From NCBI GenBank assembly GCA_021295785.1, contig JAGWBR010000001.1:62001-126000 (forward strand): a DNA stretch of 64,000 nucleotides, given 5' to 3'. Position numbers and translations under genes: made by a program. Shown here piece by piece: positions 8,797 through 17,667 of this stretch (the stretch's first letter is position 1; each line of letters starts with the position of its first letter). This stretch comes from Gemmatimonadota bacterium. GTDB taxonomy: Bacteria; Gemmatimonadota; Gemmatimonadetes; Palauibacterales; Palauibacteraceae. The notes below the pieces were generated by a model. The model was not told the origin of the DNA. It did no database searches and saw only the letters and a program-made list of their open reading frames with translations.

Positions 8797-9905
8797 TCCG
8801 CAACCGGCCCGTGTGCCGCGTACACGTCGTGCATGACCTCTCCGCTACCGGGAGCATTGTCGCGGCTTCGTAGCGCTTCCTCGGCCGCCTGCTCCATCTC
8901 CTGGGTCACTTCCTGTTCGATGTCTTCCAGCGTTTCACGAGTTTCGCCGTTCTGGCAAAGATATTCCTCGAAGAGACCAACAGGATCGCGCTTGCCCCAC
9001 TCGGCGAACAGTTCCGGAGGGAACGTGGCCCGGGCCTCGCGAACGTCGTGGGTCGCGTGGCCGCCCATCCGGAAGGTCTGTGCGATGATCAACTGGGGAC
9101 CGCCCCCGTGCCTGGCCTCAGCGGCCGCAACGGCAACCGCTCCGCAGACCTCCAGAACATTGTTACCATCAACCTCTTGAACGGACATGCCGTGCGCTGT
9201 GCCGATACCCGAGTAATCACCGCGCAGGTGGGATCCGTACAAAGGAGTTCCCAGAGCCACACGGTTGGCCTGGATGATGAACACAACGGGCAGCGACAGG
9301 GCCGCGGCGAAGGCAAACGCCTCCTGCGCCTCGCCGTGCTTGCTGGCCCCGTCCCCCACCCACGTCAGAGCCACGCGGGGTTCTTCCCTCATCTTGAAGG
9401 CAAGCGCGAAACCGTTCATCACCGCTGCAAGCGACGACACCATGCTGATTGGCGGGCAAACGCCGTGCCGGAGATCCCCCAGGTGAAGATCCCTGCCCCT
9501 CATCACGGAATCGCTCGTAGCCAGGTAGACCCGAAACGCCTCAACGGCCGGGACCCCCATCTCGAGGTTCGCACCGTTGTTGCGAATCATTGGGCCGACG
9601 ATGTCCCCGTCTGCCCCGCGGCGGTCCAGTGCGTGCACCGCCCCGACCGTGACCGCTTCTTCGCCCGCTCCGAGCCAGGCCTTCGAGATAATTCCCTGCC
9701 TGACCCACCTCGCCAGCCCGATGTCGCAGAGGCGAAAGCGGAGCAATCCCCGGTACAGATTCAGGTGCCCCCGCTGCCCGAGCTTGCGGATGGCCCTCGC
9801 CCTCCGCGGGTCGCGGAACACGGCGGTGTGGAATTCTCTTGTCAGCGCCGGGTCGGCTTGCCAACTCACGTACTCCGGCGGATCGAACGCTGGATAGCGG
9901 CGCAA
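8793..9905 (-). CDS. Thiamine-diphosphate-dependent 2-oxoacid dehydrogenase E1 component, alpha subunit
   Basis: Alpha subunit of a pyruvate- or branched-chain-2-oxoacid-dehydrogenase-type E1. The ThDP/Mg motif begins GDGASKHGEAQEAF and ends about 30 residues later in FIIQAN, as the GDG...N family signature requires. IGTAHGMSVQEVDGNN and the phosphorylation-loop-like FRMGGHATHDVREA also match. The length of 370 residues is normal for an alpha subunit. The start is TTG at 9905 with GGAGG just upstream. No beta subunit, E2 or E3 gene lies nearby, so the partner must be encoded elsewhere and the substrate cannot be told from context. The C-terminus overlaps the next gene by 4 bases. Confidence 0.88.
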   Translation of the reverse strand: MRRYPAFDPPEYVSWQADPALTREFHTAVFRDPRRARAIRKLGQRGHLNLYRGLLRFRLCDIGLARWVRQGIISKAWLGAGEEAVTVGAVHALDRRGADGDIVGPMIRNNGANLEMGVPAVEAFRVYLATSDSVMRGRDLHLGDLRHGVCPPISMVSSLAAVMNGFALAFKMREEPRVALTWVGDGASKHGEAQEAFAFAAALSLPVVFIIQANRVALGTPLYGSHLRGDYSGIGTAHGMSVQEVDGNNVLEVCGAVAVAAAEARHGGGPQLIIAQTFRMGGHATHDVREARATFPPELFAEWGKRDPVGLFEEYLCQNGETRETLEDIEQEVTQEMEQAAEEALRSRDNAPGSGEVMHDVYAAHGPVAE

Positions 9906-10016
9906 CGGGCCTCCGGTGCGCTCCGGGGGGTTAGATTCGGCGTGGTCGCCGCGACTGCCGCTACACTGGTTCGCATGTCATTCTTCGCGGACCGTTTGGA
10001 GCGCAGCGAAGCGGCA

Positions 10017-10055
10017 CCCGCCGACGGCTGTGTGGCTGCCGTCAGTGTCGGCGGG
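10017..10055. other. Compound inverted repeat in divergent intergenic region
   Basis: In the 197-base gap between the divergent E1-alpha and DUF4159 genes lies a strong compound hairpin. The outer arms are CCCGCC (10017-10022) and GGCGGG (10050-10055). The inner arms are GACGGC (10023-10028) and GCCGTC (10038-10043), with a 9-base loop and a 6-base bulge. The outer stem can alternatively extend to 9 bp (CCCGCCGAC/GTCGGCGGG), competing with the inner one. It starts 86 bases before the plus-strand TTG start, so it could be a 5' leader structure. No U-run supports a terminator. Confidence 0.45.
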
Positions 10056-10102
10056 GATTCTAACCTGCGGGCGGGCGGTGCGGAATTGGACGGAACGTTG
10101 TT

Positions 10103-10897
10103 TTGCGGAAGAGACCGGGCGTGGCGGCTCGAACAGTGACTCGCCGTGCCGGGTCTGTCCCGGCACTTCTCGGCCCGGGAGCTGCGCTGGTTGCACTCCT
10201 GACCGGATCCGTCGTCGCACCCGCGCAGCTCGTGGCACCTGCTGTCCCGGCTCACGCCACGGAGGCCGGCCCGCGTGCCGAGTCCACCCAATTAACGATA
10301 TCCAGGCTGCGTTACGACGGCGGAGGAGACTGGTACGCCAACCCGTCAAGCCTTGGGAACCTGCTCAGGGAGATAGGGCAACGGACCGGGATTCAGGTCT
10401 CCGGCACGCCCGGCGAGGTAGGGCCGGCCGACCCGGACCTGGCGGACCATCCCTACCTGTACGCCACCGGGCACGGCAACATGTTGTTCTCGGATTTCGA
10501 GGTGTCAAGGCTGCGCGAACACCTTCATGCCGGCGGCTTCCTGCACGTGGATGACAACTACGGGATGGACGAGTCGTTCCGGCGCGAGATCGCCCGCATC
10601 TTCCCCGATCACGCCCTGGTGGAGGTCCCGCTGGACCACCCCGTTTACCACATCTTCTACGAACTCCCGGAAGGACTTCCCAAAATCCACGAACACGACG
10701 GCGAACCAGCCCGGGGATACGGGATTTTTCTGGACGGGCGCCTGGCGGTCTACTACAGCAATGAGTCGGACCTGGGCGACGGTTGGGAAGACGCGGCCGT
10801 GCACAACGACCTGCCCGAAGTCAGGGAGGCCGCGTTCCAGATGGGCGTGAACCTGTTCCTCTACGCCCTGGCGTCGGGCCCCGGGGGAGGCGGCTAG
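10103..10897 (+). CDS. DUF4159 domain-containing exported protein
   Basis: A 264-residue protein with an N-terminal basic plus hydrophobic segment (about residues 15-52, LLGPGAALVALLTGS then Ala-rich), probably a signal peptide. A DUF4159-type domain follows from about residue 65: ISRLRYDGGGDWYANP, then the GGFLHVDDNYGMDESF core and HPVYHIFYELPEG. DUF4159 domains resemble a ThuA/glutamine-amidotransferase-like fold, and their biochemical role is not established. The start is uncertain: TTG 10103, or GTG 10121 which leaves a shorter n-region. It is the only plus-strand gene between two minus-strand blocks. Its stop shares the palindrome CTAG with the stop of ctaF on the other strand. Confidence 0.8.
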   Translation: MRKRPGVAARTVTRRAGSVPALLGPGAALVALLTGSVVAPAQLVAPAVPAHATEAGPRAESTQLTISRLRYDGGGDWYANPSSLGNLLREIGQRTGIQVSGTPGEVGPADPDLADHPYLYATGHGNMLFSDFEVSRLREHLHAGGFLHVDDNYGMDESFRREIARIFPDHALVEVPLDHPVYHIFYELPEGLPKIHEHDGEPARGYGIFLDGRLAVYYSNESDLGDGWEDAAVHNDLPEVREAAFQMGVNLFLYALASGPGGGG

Positions 10898-11181
10898 GAG
10901 AATCTCCCGAAAACTGCCATCAGCGCGAGCGTGATTCCCGTCGCAACAACCAGCCCCCACGCGAAGACCACGTTGAGCAGGCGGCCGTCGAATCTCAGAT
11001 GCATGAAGAACGCCGCCACCAGGAAGAACTTGGCCGCCATCATGATGAGAAGCAGCGGCGTGAGGACCGGCCTGAGCGCCTCGATGAAGAACACCATCAC
11101 CTCCAGAGCAGTCAGCACCGCCAGGATCACGGCAATGGCGACATAGAACCGAGTTGAGGCGTGTTCGTGCCCGGCCGCCAT
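10894..11181 (-). CDS. ctaF: Cytochrome c oxidase subunit IV (prokaryotic, CtaF/CoxD-like)
   Basis: A 95-residue protein with three hydrophobic helices: about 12-33, 39-62 (ending MHLRF) and 68-90. The KFFLVAAFFMHLRFD segment is characteristic of the small subunit IV of caa3/aa3-type oxidases. It is the last gene of the oxidase string, starting at ATG 11181, 44 bases after ctaE. It is thought to help assemble or stabilise subunits I and III in the cytoplasmic membrane. It ends tail-to-tail with the DUF4159 gene. Confidence 0.85.
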   Translation of the reverse strand: MAAGHEHASTRFYVAIAVILAVLTALEVMVFFIEALRPVLTPLLLIMMAAKFFLVAAFFMHLRFDGRLLNVVFAWGLVVATGITLALMAVFGRFS

Positions 11182-11225
11182 CTAGTCCTCCGTCTCCCGG
11201 CAGGGGCCGTTCGCGGTAGTGCCCT

Positions 11226-11798
11226 TCATGCGAGCAGGTAGATGAGGGTGAACAGGATGATCCACACGGCGTCCACAAAGTGCCAGTACAGCCCCGCGAT
11301 CTCGACCGTTTCGATGCGCTCTGCGTCGATCGGGCCGGAGCCTAAGCGCAGGAAAAGGGTGCTCAGCCAAATGACTCCGCCCAGGACGTGTGCACCGTGG
11401 GTGCCGGTCAGGATGTAGAAAGTGGACGAGAAAAGGTTCCGCGAGAGTCCAAGGCCCTCGTGGTGGAAATGGTTGAATTCGTAGAACTGCCCCACCAGGA
11501 ACACCAACCCCAGCGCCGCCGTCAGAAACAGCCGGAATCGGGCCTGCCGGCGGTTTCCCTGCTGCATCGCGGCCAGCGCCAGGACCATGCACAGGCTGCT
11601 CATCAGCAGCACGAAGGTGGTGACCGTGATGAACGGCACGTTGAGCAGTTCGTGGGGGTACGGGCCGATCAGATTCCGGCCCCGGTACACCATGTAGGTC
11701 GAAATCAGGGTGGCGAACAGCATGCACTCGGAGCCGATGAACGTCCACATCGCGAGCTTCCGGTTCCGAATGCCGGTCACCGGGGCCAGCTCGCTCAA
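11226..11798 (-). CDS. ctaE: Cytochrome c oxidase subunit III
   Basis: A 190-residue integral membrane subunit of the haem-copper oxidase, with five hydrophobic helices as in the short bacterial subunit III. Motifs include TFIGSECMLFATLIS near the N-terminus, FYEFNHFHHEGLGLS, FYILTGTHGAHVLGG and the C-terminal GLYWHFVDAVWIILF, all conserved in the family. The start is TTG at 11798, which overlaps the ctaD stop as TTGA. Confidence 0.95.
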   Translation of the reverse strand: MSELAPVTGIRNRKLAMWTFIGSECMLFATLISTYMVYRGRNLIGPYPHELLNVPFITVTTFVLLMSSLCMVLALAAMQQGNRRQARFRLFLTAALGLVFLVGQFYEFNHFHHEGLGLSRNLFSSTFYILTGTHGAHVLGGVIWLSTLFLRLGSGPIDAERIETVEIAGLYWHFVDAVWIILFTLIYLLA

Positions 11799-13720
11799 AG
11801 GTGGCCTGCCCCGTCCCGGAAGGCCGGTTCAAATGCCCATCCGAACAGCCCAACCAGTGTGATCGCGGCCCCGACAAGGGTAGTCTCCAGAGATCCCAGC
11901 CCGCCGACGGTGGCGATCAGCATCCCGATGCTCATGACCATTGGCCACCAGGAATTGGACGGCATAACCACCGGTTCGGGCGCTACCTCGGGCTGAAGTC
12001 TGGGCTCCACGCCCCCGGGGCCGGCGTCCTCGTGGTCACCGGCTTCTTCTTCCTCCGGGCGAATCCACGGATGCCAAAGCGGGTCGCGGCGCTGCACCCG
12101 CGGCACCACGGCAAAATTGTAGTGCGGCGGCGGCGAACCGGTGCTCCATTCCAGCGTGGGCGCGCCCCAGGGGTTTGCCCCCGCGGGCTCCCCGTTCCTC
12201 AAGGTTTTCCACAGGTTCACGATGAGCGGAACGAACGCCACGGTGAACAACCCGGCGCCGATCGTTGAGACCAGGTTGAAACCGTCAAGTCCCAGCTCCG
12301 ACGGGTAGGTGAAGGTCCGCCGCGGCATTCCCAGGAGCCCCGAAAAATGCATGGGGAAGAAGGTGATGTTGAAGGCGGCCAGGGTCAGCCAGAAGTGCCA
12401 CTTGCCCAGCTTGTCGCTGAGCATCTTGCCCGTGGCCTTCGGGAACCAGTAGTAGAGCCCGGCGAACAGCCCGAACACCAGGCCACCGATCAGCACATAG
12501 TGGAAATGCGCCACGATGAAATAGGTGTCGGTCTGCTGCAAATCGGTGGGTGGCGAGGCGTGCATGACCCCCGACAGTCCCCCGATGATGAACATGCTCA
12601 CCAGGCCGATGGCCCAGAGCATGGGCGTGGTAAATCGGAGCTTCCCTCCCCACATGGTTGCGATCCAGTTGAAGATCTTGATCCCCGTGGGGACGGCGAT
12701 AAGCATGGTGGCACCGGCGAACACCGAGTTGGCCAGCGGTCCCATGCCGACGGCGAACATGTGGTGCGCCCAAACCCCAAACCCCAGGAACGCGATCAGT
12801 ACCCCCGAGAAAACGACCACCGGGTAACCGAACAGCCCCTTGCGGCTGAAAGTGGGGATTACCTCCGACGCGATGCCAAACGCGGGCAGGACGAGGATGT
12901 ATACCTCCGGATGCCCGAACACCCAGAACAGGTGCTGCCAGAGTAGTGGATCGGCACCCGCTGCCGCGTCAAAAAAATGGGTTCCAAAGTTGCGGTCGAA
13001 GAGCAGGAACAGCAGGCCCACCGTGAACGGCGGGAAGGCCAGAAGAATGAGAATCGAAACGACCAGCGCCATCCAGGTGAAGAGCGGGAGGCGCATGAAG
13101 GTCATGCCCGGCGCCCGCAAGTTGAGGATGGTGACTACAAAGTTCACCCCGCCCGCGATTGTTCCCACGCCGGCCAACAACAACGCGAGCACGTAGAAGT
13201 CCATCCCCCGCCCGGGTGAATATTCCCTGTTGGTCAGCGGCGTATAGGCGAACCAACCCCCGTCGGGCATGCTCCCAAGGGGCACGCTGGCGTACAGGAA
13301 CAGCCCTCCGAAAACCGCCAGCCACCACGAGAACATATTCAGGCGCGGGAAGGCCACGTCGCGGGCACCGATTTGGAGGGGCACCACAAAATTGAAATAG
13401 GCGATGATCAGGGGCATGCCGGCGAAAAACACCATGGTCGTGCCGTGCATGGTGAACAACTGGTTGTATAGATTGGGGTCCAGGATGCGGAGTTCGGACT
13501 GCGCCAGCTGAACCCTGATCAGCTGCCCTTCCATCCCCGCGATCAGCAGGAAAGTCATCCCCGACAGGAAATAGAGGATGGCGATCTTCTTGTGGTCGAC
13601 CGTAGTCATCCAGTCCGCGACTACGGCCAGACGGGGTTTCCACGCCTGCCCCATGGCCCGCGCCCGCGCGTTCAGGCCGTCCAGCCGTTCGGAGCGGTCG
13701 CCAGCAGGTTGCGAGTTCAT
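11795..13720 (-). CDS. ctaD: Cytochrome c oxidase subunit I (caa3/aa3 type)
   Basis: Catalytic subunit that reduces O2 at the haem a3-CuB centre and pumps protons. It has 641 residues and at least 12 membrane helices. It shows the haem ligand region TMHGTTMVFFAG, the A1-type GHPEVYILVLPAFG motif (D-channel Glu plus the His-Tyr pair), the CuB histidines in WAHHMF and the haem ligands in HFHYVLIGG. A C-terminal extension of about 90 residues carries two more helices, resembling subunits that fuse extra C-terminal helices. ATG 13720 overlaps the ctaC stop as ATGA. Haem synthesis and assembly genes (ctaA, ctaB, ctaG, sco) are absent from the window. Confidence 0.97.
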   Translation of the reverse strand: MNSQPAGDRSERLDGLNARARAMGQAWKPRLAVVADWMTTVDHKKIAILYFLSGMTFLLIAGMEGQLIRVQLAQSELRILDPNLYNQLFTMHGTTMVFFAGMPLIIAYFNFVVPLQIGARDVAFPRLNMFSWWLAVFGGLFLYASVPLGSMPDGGWFAYTPLTNREYSPGRGMDFYVLALLLAGVGTIAGGVNFVVTILNLRAPGMTFMRLPLFTWMALVVSILILLAFPPFTVGLLFLLFDRNFGTHFFDAAAGADPLLWQHLFWVFGHPEVYILVLPAFGIASEVIPTFSRKGLFGYPVVVFSGVLIAFLGFGVWAHHMFAVGMGPLANSVFAGATMLIAVPTGIKIFNWIATMWGGKLRFTTPMLWAIGLVSMFIIGGLSGVMHASPPTDLQQTDTYFIVAHFHYVLIGGLVFGLFAGLYYWFPKATGKMLSDKLGKWHFWLTLAAFNITFFPMHFSGLLGMPRRTFTYPSELGLDGFNLVSTIGAGLFTVAFVPLIVNLWKTLRNGEPAGANPWGAPTLEWSTGSPPPHYNFAVVPRVQRRDPLWHPWIRPEEEEAGDHEDAGPGGVEPRLQPEVAPEPVVMPSNSWWPMVMSIGMLIATVGGLGSLETTLVGAAITLVGLFGWAFEPAFRDGAGHL

Positions 13721-14811
13721 CGCATCTCCAGGAGAAACCGCGCCAGTTGCCTGAGCTGCTCTTCGCTCATTTCAACTTCGGGCATGAGGGCACCTGGCTT
13801 CACGTGCTGAGTCGAATCCAGCCACGTAACCAAATTGTCCACATTGTTTTCCAGAATGCCTGCCCCGATTGTGAGGCGAGATCCAAAGTGAGTCAGGTCG
13901 GGACCAAACCCCTGCTGCGCCGTGGCGACTCCGCGTACGGTGTGGCAACCGACGCACGCGCTGGTCGCGAACACCCCCGCCCCCGCCCTTCCGTCGGCGC
14001 TCGTCGGCCGGGGAGCATCCAGGAGGCTGGCGCCGACCCACTCCTGGAACTCGGATGGATCCTGAACGATCACCCGAAAGCCCATCAGGGCGTGCGCAAC
14101 GCCACAGAACTCGGCGCACTGGCCCAGGAACACACCCGTGCTGTCGGCCTTGAACCAGATATGGTTCTCCCGCCCGGGCACTACGTCGCGCTTGCCTCCG
14201 AGGCGCGGCACCCAGAACGAGTGCAGGACGTCGGCGCTGCGCATCCTGACGTCGATGGTGCGCCCGACCGGAATATGCATCTCGTTGGCCGTGACCAGAT
14301 CGTACTCGGGATAGCTGAACTCCCACCACCAGCGGCGCGCCTCAACCTCTACGACAAGGGCGTTCTCGTCGGTGGTGGGACGGTCCACCTCGAAGATCAC
14401 GCGGATGGTCGGCACCGCAATCGCCACAAGGATCAGTGCCGGGACCAGTGTCCAACCAATTTCGAGGAGTGTGTGCCCGTGGAATTCCCGGGGCCTGCGC
14501 CGGGCCTGTTTCTCGCGGAACCGGAAGAGGGTGTAGAACAGGATGCCCTGCACCACCACGAACACGCCCGCCGCCCACCACAGGATCTGGTCGAACAGGT
14601 CGTCCAGTTTGACGGCCATGTCGGATGCCGGGTGGACAGCAGACTGCGGGTAGGGTCCTCCGCACGCACCCAGACCGGCGGCCAGGGCCGCGACCACCGC
14701 GGCGATTTCAACACAACTTCCCCCCCCGCCCGAGACCGGCGCCCGCCTTGCAGCGAGCCCGGTCAAGGCCGCGAGTGCCCTGTTGGAAATATCAGTTGGC
14801 GTGCGGTACAT
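13717..14811 (-). CDS. ctaC: Cytochrome c oxidase subunit II with fused cytochrome c domain
   Basis: Electron-entry subunit of a caa3 oxidase, 364 residues. After a hydrophobic N-terminal segment there are two membrane helices (about 73-97 and 113-137), then a cupredoxin domain with the CuA ligands: LHSFWVPRLGGKRD (His) and QCAEFCGVAHALMGF (two Cys, His, Met). A C-terminal cytochrome c domain follows, with the haem motif CVGCH and a likely axial Met in GALMPEV. The fused cytochrome defines the caa3 type and means the enzyme can accept electrons directly from the bc1-equivalent complex or soluble carriers. It begins inside the last 20 bases of msrP. Confidence 0.96.
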   Translation of the reverse strand: MYRTPTDISNRALAALTGLAARRAPVSGGGGSCVEIAAVVAALAAGLGACGGPYPQSAVHPASDMAVKLDDLFDQILWWAAGVFVVVQGILFYTLFRFREKQARRRPREFHGHTLLEIGWTLVPALILVAIAVPTIRVIFEVDRPTTDENALVVEVEARRWWWEFSYPEYDLVTANEMHIPVGRTIDVRMRSADVLHSFWVPRLGGKRDVVPGRENHIWFKADSTGVFLGQCAEFCGVAHALMGFRVIVQDPSEFQEWVGASLLDAPRPTSADGRAGAGVFATSACVGCHTVRGVATAQQGFGPDLTHFGSRLTIGAGILENNVDNLVTWLDSTQHVKPGALMPEVEMSEEQLRQLARFLLEMR

Positions 14812-15835
14812 CCCCGGGCGGGGTCACGTACCCACCGTAGAGGTCCGCCACGTACTCGCCGTAACCGTTGAACGGGAGTGTGGGGATCCAGCCGTCGCCA
14901 CCGATGATCCTCTCCTCGGCCTGCGACCAGCGGGGATGGGGGGTGTCGGGGTCGATGTTCGAATAGAACCCGTACTCGCCGGGCTGCAGATCATTCCAGA
15001 ACGTGCGCGGCTGTTCGTCGGTCACCACGAGTTCCACGATCGACTTGGAGCTCTTGTAGCCGTACTTCCACGGCATGTGGAGGCGGATCGGCGCGCCGTT
15101 TTGCTTCTGCAGCGGGTGCCCGTACATGCCGGTGGCCACAAACGCCAGGTCATTGTACGCCTCGTCAATGCGTAGGCCCTCGTAATACGGCCACGTGTAC
15201 CAGGTCTGCGTGCGCTGCCCCACGGCCTGCTCGGGTCGGTGGAACGTGATGTATGCTATGTGCGTGGCCAAATTCTGGACGCCCACGTAGTCGAGCAATT
15301 CGCGCAGCGGAAAACCGATCCAGGGGATCACCACCGACCAGCGTTCTACACAGCGGTGACGGTAGATCCGCTCTTGAAGCTGAAACCGACGTTCCAGGTC
15401 AACCAGATCGTAGGTGCCCGGGTTGTCGACAAGTCCCGAAACCGTCAAAGACCACGGCCTGGCTTCAAACGGGATCACATGCCGCCAGACGTTGCCATGG
15501 TCGGTCCCGAACTCGTAGAAGTTGTTGTAACTGGCGGCGTCCAGTTCCGGATTCACCACGTTGTGGCGGTCCCCGGGAGTGAACCGCGGGTCATTCGGGG
15601 CCTCGGGATAGAGGTTGGCCGTCGGGGTGTCCGGGATGTTGTCCAGGGGGCCGTGGCCGTCCGGAACAACCCCGAGGCCGTTGCCGTCCCCGTCTCCGCA
15701 GGCCAGCGTGGCCGCGGCCACCAGGGCACCGGACCCTGCTTTTTTCACGAATTCCCGCCGGTTTACCCACAATCCTTCCGGCGTGACTTCACGCTCTGGA
15801 AGCTGCCAACCGGGACGGATATGGACGTTTGCCAC
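14792..15835 (-). CDS. msrP: Periplasmic methionine sulfoxide reductase catalytic subunit (YedY-like molybdoenzyme)
   Basis: A 347-residue molybdopterin enzyme of the sulfite-oxidase fold. The N-terminus has a twin-arginine motif (NRREFVKKAG, about 25-34) followed by an Ala-rich helix ending in LAC, so Tat export and perhaps lipidation are likely. The core reads like E. coli MsrP: RIYRHRCVERWSVVIPWIGF with the Mo-ligating Cys, QNGAPIRLHMPWKYGYKSSK and GEYGFYSNIDP. Family members repair oxidised methionine in envelope proteins using electrons from the haem protein MsrQ, but no msrQ gene lies nearby. GTG 15835 has an excellent AGGAGG upstream. Its last 20 bases overlap ctaC, so it appears to lead the oxidase operon. 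Confidence 0.92.
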   Translation of the reverse strand: MANVHIRPGWQLPEREVTPEGLWVNRREFVKKAGSGALVAAATLACGDGDGNGLGVVPDGHGPLDNIPDTPTANLYPEAPNDPRFTPGDRHNVVNPELDAASYNNFYEFGTDHGNVWRHVIPFEARPWSLTVSGLVDNPGTYDLVDLERRFQLQERIYRHRCVERWSVVIPWIGFPLRELLDYVGVQNLATHIAYITFHRPEQAVGQRTQTWYTWPYYEGLRIDEAYNDLAFVATGMYGHPLQKQNGAPIRLHMPWKYGYKSSKSIVELVVTDEQPRTFWNDLQPGEYGFYSNIDPDTPHPRWSQAEERIIGGDGWIPTLPFNGYGEYVADLYGGYVTPPGDVPHAN

Positions 15836-15974
15836 GCGAACTCCTCCTGAGTCTCAAACATCAACCGATGTCACTGATCCGAACCTAACAAGACGCGGCC
15901 GCGTTTGCCGTTTTTCGGCACCGCCTCCGGGCCCCCTTTAGCGGCCCGATTCAGCCTGCCGCGGTCTGCCCGGC

Positions 15975-17627
15975 TTAGTGTCTAAACTGGCGCGCCCCCG
16001 TGAAAACCATGGTCATTCCGTGCTCGTCGGCGGCCGCGATCACCTCGTCGTCTCGCACGGAACCTCCGGGCTGCACGACCGCCGCCACGCCCGCCTCCGC
16101 CGCGGCGTCCAAACCGTCCCTGAACGGGAAAAAGGCGTCGCTGGCCAGCGCGGCTCCCGTGGTGGATACCCCGTTTTCGTTGGTTTTGTTCACGGCAATG
16201 TGAACCGAGTCGACCCGGCTCATCTGCCCGGCGCCGATTCCGATCGCCGCACCCCCCGACGCCAGCAATATCGCGTTGGACTTGACGCTCTGGACCGCTC
16301 TCCAGGCGAAGTCCAGGTCGTGCAGTTCGGCTTCGGCGGGCCTGCGTTTGGTTACCGTGTTTGCCAGGTCAAGGGGCGCGGGGACAGGGGCGGACTCCTG
16401 GACCAGAACCCCGCCCAGCACTCCGCGAAGGTCGAGGCCCGCCCACACGTGCCCCGCCCTGCCGGGTTTTTCGGACCCGCCCGGAGCCGGGGCCAGGATC
16501 CGCAGGTTTTTCTTCTTGCACAGGATTTCGAGCGCTGCTTCCGAGAAGGCGGGTGCCGTGACGCACTCAACGAACAGATCTCCCATGGCGGCCGCGGTAT
16601 CCGAGTCGACCCCGCGGCTGAACGCCACCACGGAGCCAAAGGCAGACAGGGGATCGGTGGCCCGGGCCTTCTCGAACGCCCGCCTGGCCGTCTCGCCGGT
16701 CGCAAAGCCGCACGGGGTCGTGTGCTTGACGATCACGCACACCGGCGGTCCCCGCGGCTCGCCGCCCGGTCCGGCAAAGGCGCGCAGGGCACCAAGTGCA
16801 CCGTCCAGATCGAGGATGTTGTTATACGAGAGTTCTTTCCCGTTCAGCTGGTCCATGCCCGGGATCCCCCCTGCGCCCCGCGCTGCACTGCCTTCTGCTC
16901 CGCCCGACGAACCCCGGTAGAACGCCGCGCGCTGGCCGGGATTCTCGCCGTAACGGAGGGTTTGTTCGGCCCGGAGGTGAATCGACGTGCCGGCCGCCCA
17001 AGATCCGTCCGGGGTGAGCGGAGATTGCCCGTGCAGCCCGGCCGTGGCTTCCCGCGACGTCACATACGCGGCGATGGCGGCGTCGTAGCTCGAGGTGTGG
17101 GCAAAGGCCTTGGCGGCCAGTTCCCCGCGGAGCTCTTTGGCGGGGGCGGCCCGGCGCTCCAGCGCTCCGAGGGCGCGGGGGTAGTCGTCTGGATCACACA
17201 GCACCCACACCGAATCGCTGTTCTTGGCTGCCGCCCGAAGGAGCGCCGGGCCGCCGATATCGATCCGTTCAACCACCTCTCGCGGCGCCAGTGACTTGTC
17301 GGCCGCGGCCTCTCTGAAAGGGTACAGGTTCACTGCCACCAGGTCGATCGCGGCTATCTCCAGCTCCTTGAGCCGGGCCATGTCTCCCGGCACCCGGCGC
17401 CGCGCCAGGATGCCCCCGTGCACGGCCGGGTGCAGAGTCTTGACCCGTCCCCCCAGCATTTCGGGGAATCCGGTCAGCGACGATACATCGGTTACCTCAA
17501 CTCCCGCGTCCCGAAGAGCCGCGGCAGTCCCGCCGGTGGAGACGATCTTCCAGCCGGCGGACACGAGGCCGCTGCAAAAGTCATCGATTCCTCTCTTGTC
17601 GGACACGGACACAAGGGCTAGTGGCAC
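15975..17627 (-). CDS. purH: Bifunctional AICAR transformylase / IMP cyclohydrolase
   Basis: Catalyses the last two steps of purine synthesis, formylation of AICAR and ring closure to IMP. The protein has 550 residues. The N-terminal IMP cyclohydrolase (MGS-like) domain begins [11 protein letters not shown] and contains [15 protein letters not shown]. The C-terminal transformylase has the catalytic [12 protein letters not shown] motif and ends [15 protein letters not shown]. The start is GTG 17627, 40 bases after purN. purN supplies the earlier formyl-transfer step of the same pathway. Confidence 0.97.
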   Translation of the reverse strand: MPLALVSVSDKRGIDDFCSGLVSAGWKIVSTGGTAAALRDAGVEVTDVSSLTGFPEMLGGRVKTLHPAVHGGILARRRVPGDMARLKELEIAAIDLVAVNLYPFREAAADKSLAPREVVERIDIGGPALLRAAAKNSDSVWVLCDPDDYPRALGALERRAAPAKELRGELAAKAFAHTSSYDAAIAAYVTSREATAGLHGQSPLTPDGSWAAGTSIHLRAEQTLRYGENPGQRAAFYRGSSGGAEGSAARGAGGIPGMDQLNGKELSYNNILDLDGALGALRAFAGPGGEPRGPPVCVIVKHTTPCGFATGETARRAFEKARATDPLSAFGSVVAFSRGVDSDTAAAMGDLFVECVTAPAFSEAALEILCKKKNLRILAPAPGGSEKPGRAGHVWAGLDLRGVLGGVLVQESAPVPAPLDLANTVTKRRPAEAELHDLDFAWRAVQSVKSNAILLASGGAAIGIGAGQMSRVDSVHIAVNKTNENGVSTTGAALASDAFFPFRDGLDAAAEAGVAAVVQPGGSVRDDEVIAAADEHGMTMVFTGARQFRH

Positions 17628-17667
17628 GGCACGGCCTCCAGTTCGGTCAAATAGCGCTGCAGTTCGG

